A DNA stretch of 5,186 bases from an uncultured Planctomycetales bacterium (GTDB lineage Bacteria; Planctomycetota; Planctomycetia; Isosphaerales; Isosphaeraceae): positions 1 to 5,186 of the forward strand of contig CALKTZ010000868.1 of NCBI GenBank assembly GCA_937997355.1, read 5' to 3'. Positions 3,835 to 5,186 of this stretch are shown here, piece by piece; position 1 is the first letter of the stretch, and the number at the start of each line of letters is the position of its first letter. Made by a program: the position numbers and the translations under genes. Under the pieces are notes generated by a model. The model saw only the letters and a list, made by a program, of their open reading frames with translations. It was not told the DNA's origin and ran no database searches.

Positions 3835-5186
3835 ATGGCGACGGTGGCCGGGGATCATCGGGCGATTTTGCTGAGGGATGACGATAATGTCGCGGTCGCC
3901 GCAACTCCGATCGCGAAGGGGACCTTGCTGACGGTCGGCCCCTCGCCGTTCGAGGTCCGGGAGCCGATCGTGTTGGGCCACAAGGTCGCCGTGCGCGAGG
4001 TCGCCAAGGGGGAGCCGGTCCGCAAGTACGGCCAGATCATCGGCTTCGCCTCACGCCCGATTTCCGCCGGCTCGCACGTCCACGTCCACAATCTCACCGC
4101 CGACCTCTTCGAGCGCGACTACGCCTTCGCCACCGAACACCCCCCCGTCCCCCCGATGGATCGGCGGCGGACCTTCCAGGGCTTCCTCCGGCCGGACGGC
4201 CGCGTCGGCACCCGCAACTACATCGCCGTCATCAGCACGGTCAATTGCTCGGCCAGCACCTCGCGATACATCACCGCGAGATTCCAGGACAACGCCTGGA
4301 GGCGCGAGTTCCCCAACGTCGACGGCGTCTTCGCGGTCACCCACAAGGGGGGCTGCGGCATGCAGTTCGAAGGGCTCGATCACAAGCTCCTCGAACGGGT
4401 GCTGGCGGGGTTCGCCCATCATCCCAACGTCGCCGCCTATGTGATCGTGGGGCTCGGCTGCGAGGGGAGCTACGCCAGCCACCTCGTCGAGTCGGAAAAT
4501 CTGGTGCTCATCGGCTCCGCGACGAACGGTCGGAAGGTCGAGCCGATCCGACCGCGAACCCTCAACATCCAGGACGAAGGGGGGATCACCAAGACGGTCG
4601 AGTCGGCCGTCCGCGCGGTCTACGAGCTGATGCCCGAGGCGAACTCCTGGAGACGCACCGAGCAACCGGCGTCCAAAATCTGCCTGGCCCTCGAATGCGG
4701 CGGGTCCGACGGCAACTCGGGGGTGACCGCCAACCCGGCCACCGGGGTGACCGCCGACCTCGTCGTCGCACAAGGGGGGACCGCCGTCCTGGGGGAGACG
4801 ACCGAAATCTACGGCGCGGAGCACATGCTCACCCGCCGCGCCGTGACGGAGGAGGTCGGCCGGAAGCTCGTCGATCGGATCAAATGGTGGGAGTGGTACA
4901 CCGGGGTCTTCGGCGCCGAGATCAACAACAATCCATCCCCCGGCAACAAGGCGGGGGGGCTCTCGACGATCTACGAGAAGTCGCTCGGGGCGCTGGCCAA
5001 GGCCGGGACGACCCCGCTCGTGGATGTGGTCGAATATTCCGAGAAGCTCGATAAGCCCGGCCTCATCTTCATGGATACCCCGGGCTACGATCCCCCCTGC
5101 ACCACCGGGCTCGTCGGCGGCGGGGCGAACGTGTTGATCTTCACCACCGGCCGGGGGAGCGTGCTCGGCCTGAAGCCGACCCCCTG
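3835..5186 (+). CDS. uxaA: Altronate dehydratase family protein, UxaA-type (3' end outside window)
   Basis: The window holds 450 codons without a stop; E. coli UxaA is about 495 residues, so roughly 45-60 residues are missing. UxaA dehydrates D-altronate to 2-keto-3-deoxy-D-gluconate in cytoplasmic galacturonate catabolism and is metal-dependent (Fe2+ in the studied enzyme). Residues about 10-88 form the N-terminal SAF-type domain (D-N-V-A-V-A, L-G-H-K-V-A, K-Y-G-Q-I-I-G, G-S-H-V-H-V-H-N). After a linker comes the catalytic region: G-F-L-R-P-D-G-R-V-G-T-R-N-Y, Cys138 in V-N-C-S-A-S, His170/Cys174 in H-K-G-G-C-G, Cys209 in G-L-G-C-E-G, E-C-G-G-S-D (287-292) with G-V-T-A-N-P-A-T-G, N-N-N-P-S-P-G-N-K-A-G-G-L (364-376), D-T-P-G-Y-D-P (414-420) and F-T-T-G-R-G-S. 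The I-Y-G-A-E-H, N-N-N-P-S-P-G-N-K and D-T-P-G-Y-D-P blocks favour UxaA over the related galactarate dehydratase GarD. A different sugar-acid substrate remains possible. No other hexuronate gene is in view. Confidence 0.9.
   Translation, partial: MATVAGDHRAILLRDDDNVAVAATPIAKGTLLTVGPSPFEVREPIVLGHKVAVREVAKGEPVRKYGQIIGFASRPISAGSHVHVHNLTADLFERDYAFATEHPPVPPMDRRRTFQGFLRPDGRVGTRNYIAVISTVNCSASTSRYITARFQDNAWRREFPNVDGVFAVTHKGGCGMQFEGLDHKLLERVLAGFAHHPNVAAYVIVGLGCEGSYASHLVESENLVLIGSATNGRKVEPIRPRTLNIQDEGGITKTVESAVRAVYELMPEANSWRRTEQPASKICLALECGGSDGNSGVTANPATGVTADLVVAQGGTAVLGETTEIYGAEHMLTRRAVTEEVGRKLVDRIKWWEWYTGVFGAEINNNPSPGNKAGGLSTIYEKSLGALAKAGTTPLVDVVEYSEKLDKPGLIFMDTPGYDPPCTTGLVGGGANVLIFTTGRGSVLGLKPTP

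Noticed and set aside
3818..3874. An 18-residue Arg/Trp-rich peptide frame (MRRLRRWRRW...) overlapping the uxaA-like start, resembling a cationic antimicrobial peptide
   Set aside because: It is an alternative frame across the uxaA-like ribosome site and first codons, has no ribosome site of its own, and its composition follows from repeated CGG/CGA triplets.
4051..4824. A 257-codon minus-strand open frame opposite the uxaA-like gene
   Set aside because: The opposite strand encodes conserved UxaA blocks throughout. The antisense product is rich in Gly, Asp and Val, with no known motif.
4245..5054. A 269-codon plus-strand open frame in another frame within the uxaA-like gene
   Set aside because: It is Arg/Gly-rich and overlaps the conserved catalytic blocks read in the correct frame.

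Overview
The window is GC-rich chromosomal DNA from a Gram-negative-type bacterium, most likely a planctomycete (Isosphaeraceae-like). That placement is an inference. It rests on the base composition, a TPR/multihaem cytochrome fusion, a membrane-anchored protein with G-x-P-S-L beta repeats, and short lipoproteins in a loosely packed gene layout. No phylogenetic marker is present, so the placement is only moderately secure.

Layout. The left 0.8 kb is read on the minus strand. It holds a 207-residue single-pass membrane protein with three degenerate beta repeats (173-796), followed 60 bp downstream by the start of a lipoprotein cut by the window edge (1-112). Next is a 476-bp divergent intergenic region (797-1272). 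It is locally AT-richer and holds an unusual set of inverted repeats, including a site matching the TACAnnTGTA operator pattern of BlaI/MecI/CopY repressors. From there everything is on the plus strand: a 603-residue membrane-anchored TPR protein with seven CxxCH haem sites (1273-3084), a VanZ-family membrane protein (3213-3707), and the first 450 codons of a UxaA-type altronate dehydratase (3835 to the window end).

How the genes relate. The two minus-strand genes look like a small operon for envelope proteins. The three plus-strand genes are separated by gaps of about 127-128 bp and have unrelated predicted roles (periplasmic electron transfer, membrane protein of unknown role, hexuronate catabolism). 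They are probably separate or only loosely coupled units. The UxaA-type gene implies breakdown of galacturonate/altronate to 2-keto-3-deoxygluconate, consistent with polysaccharide degradation, but its partner genes are not in view.

I see no mobile element, CRISPR array, RNA gene or clearly new multi-gene system. The parts most worth a second look are the palindrome-rich divergent control region and the haem protein it precedes.
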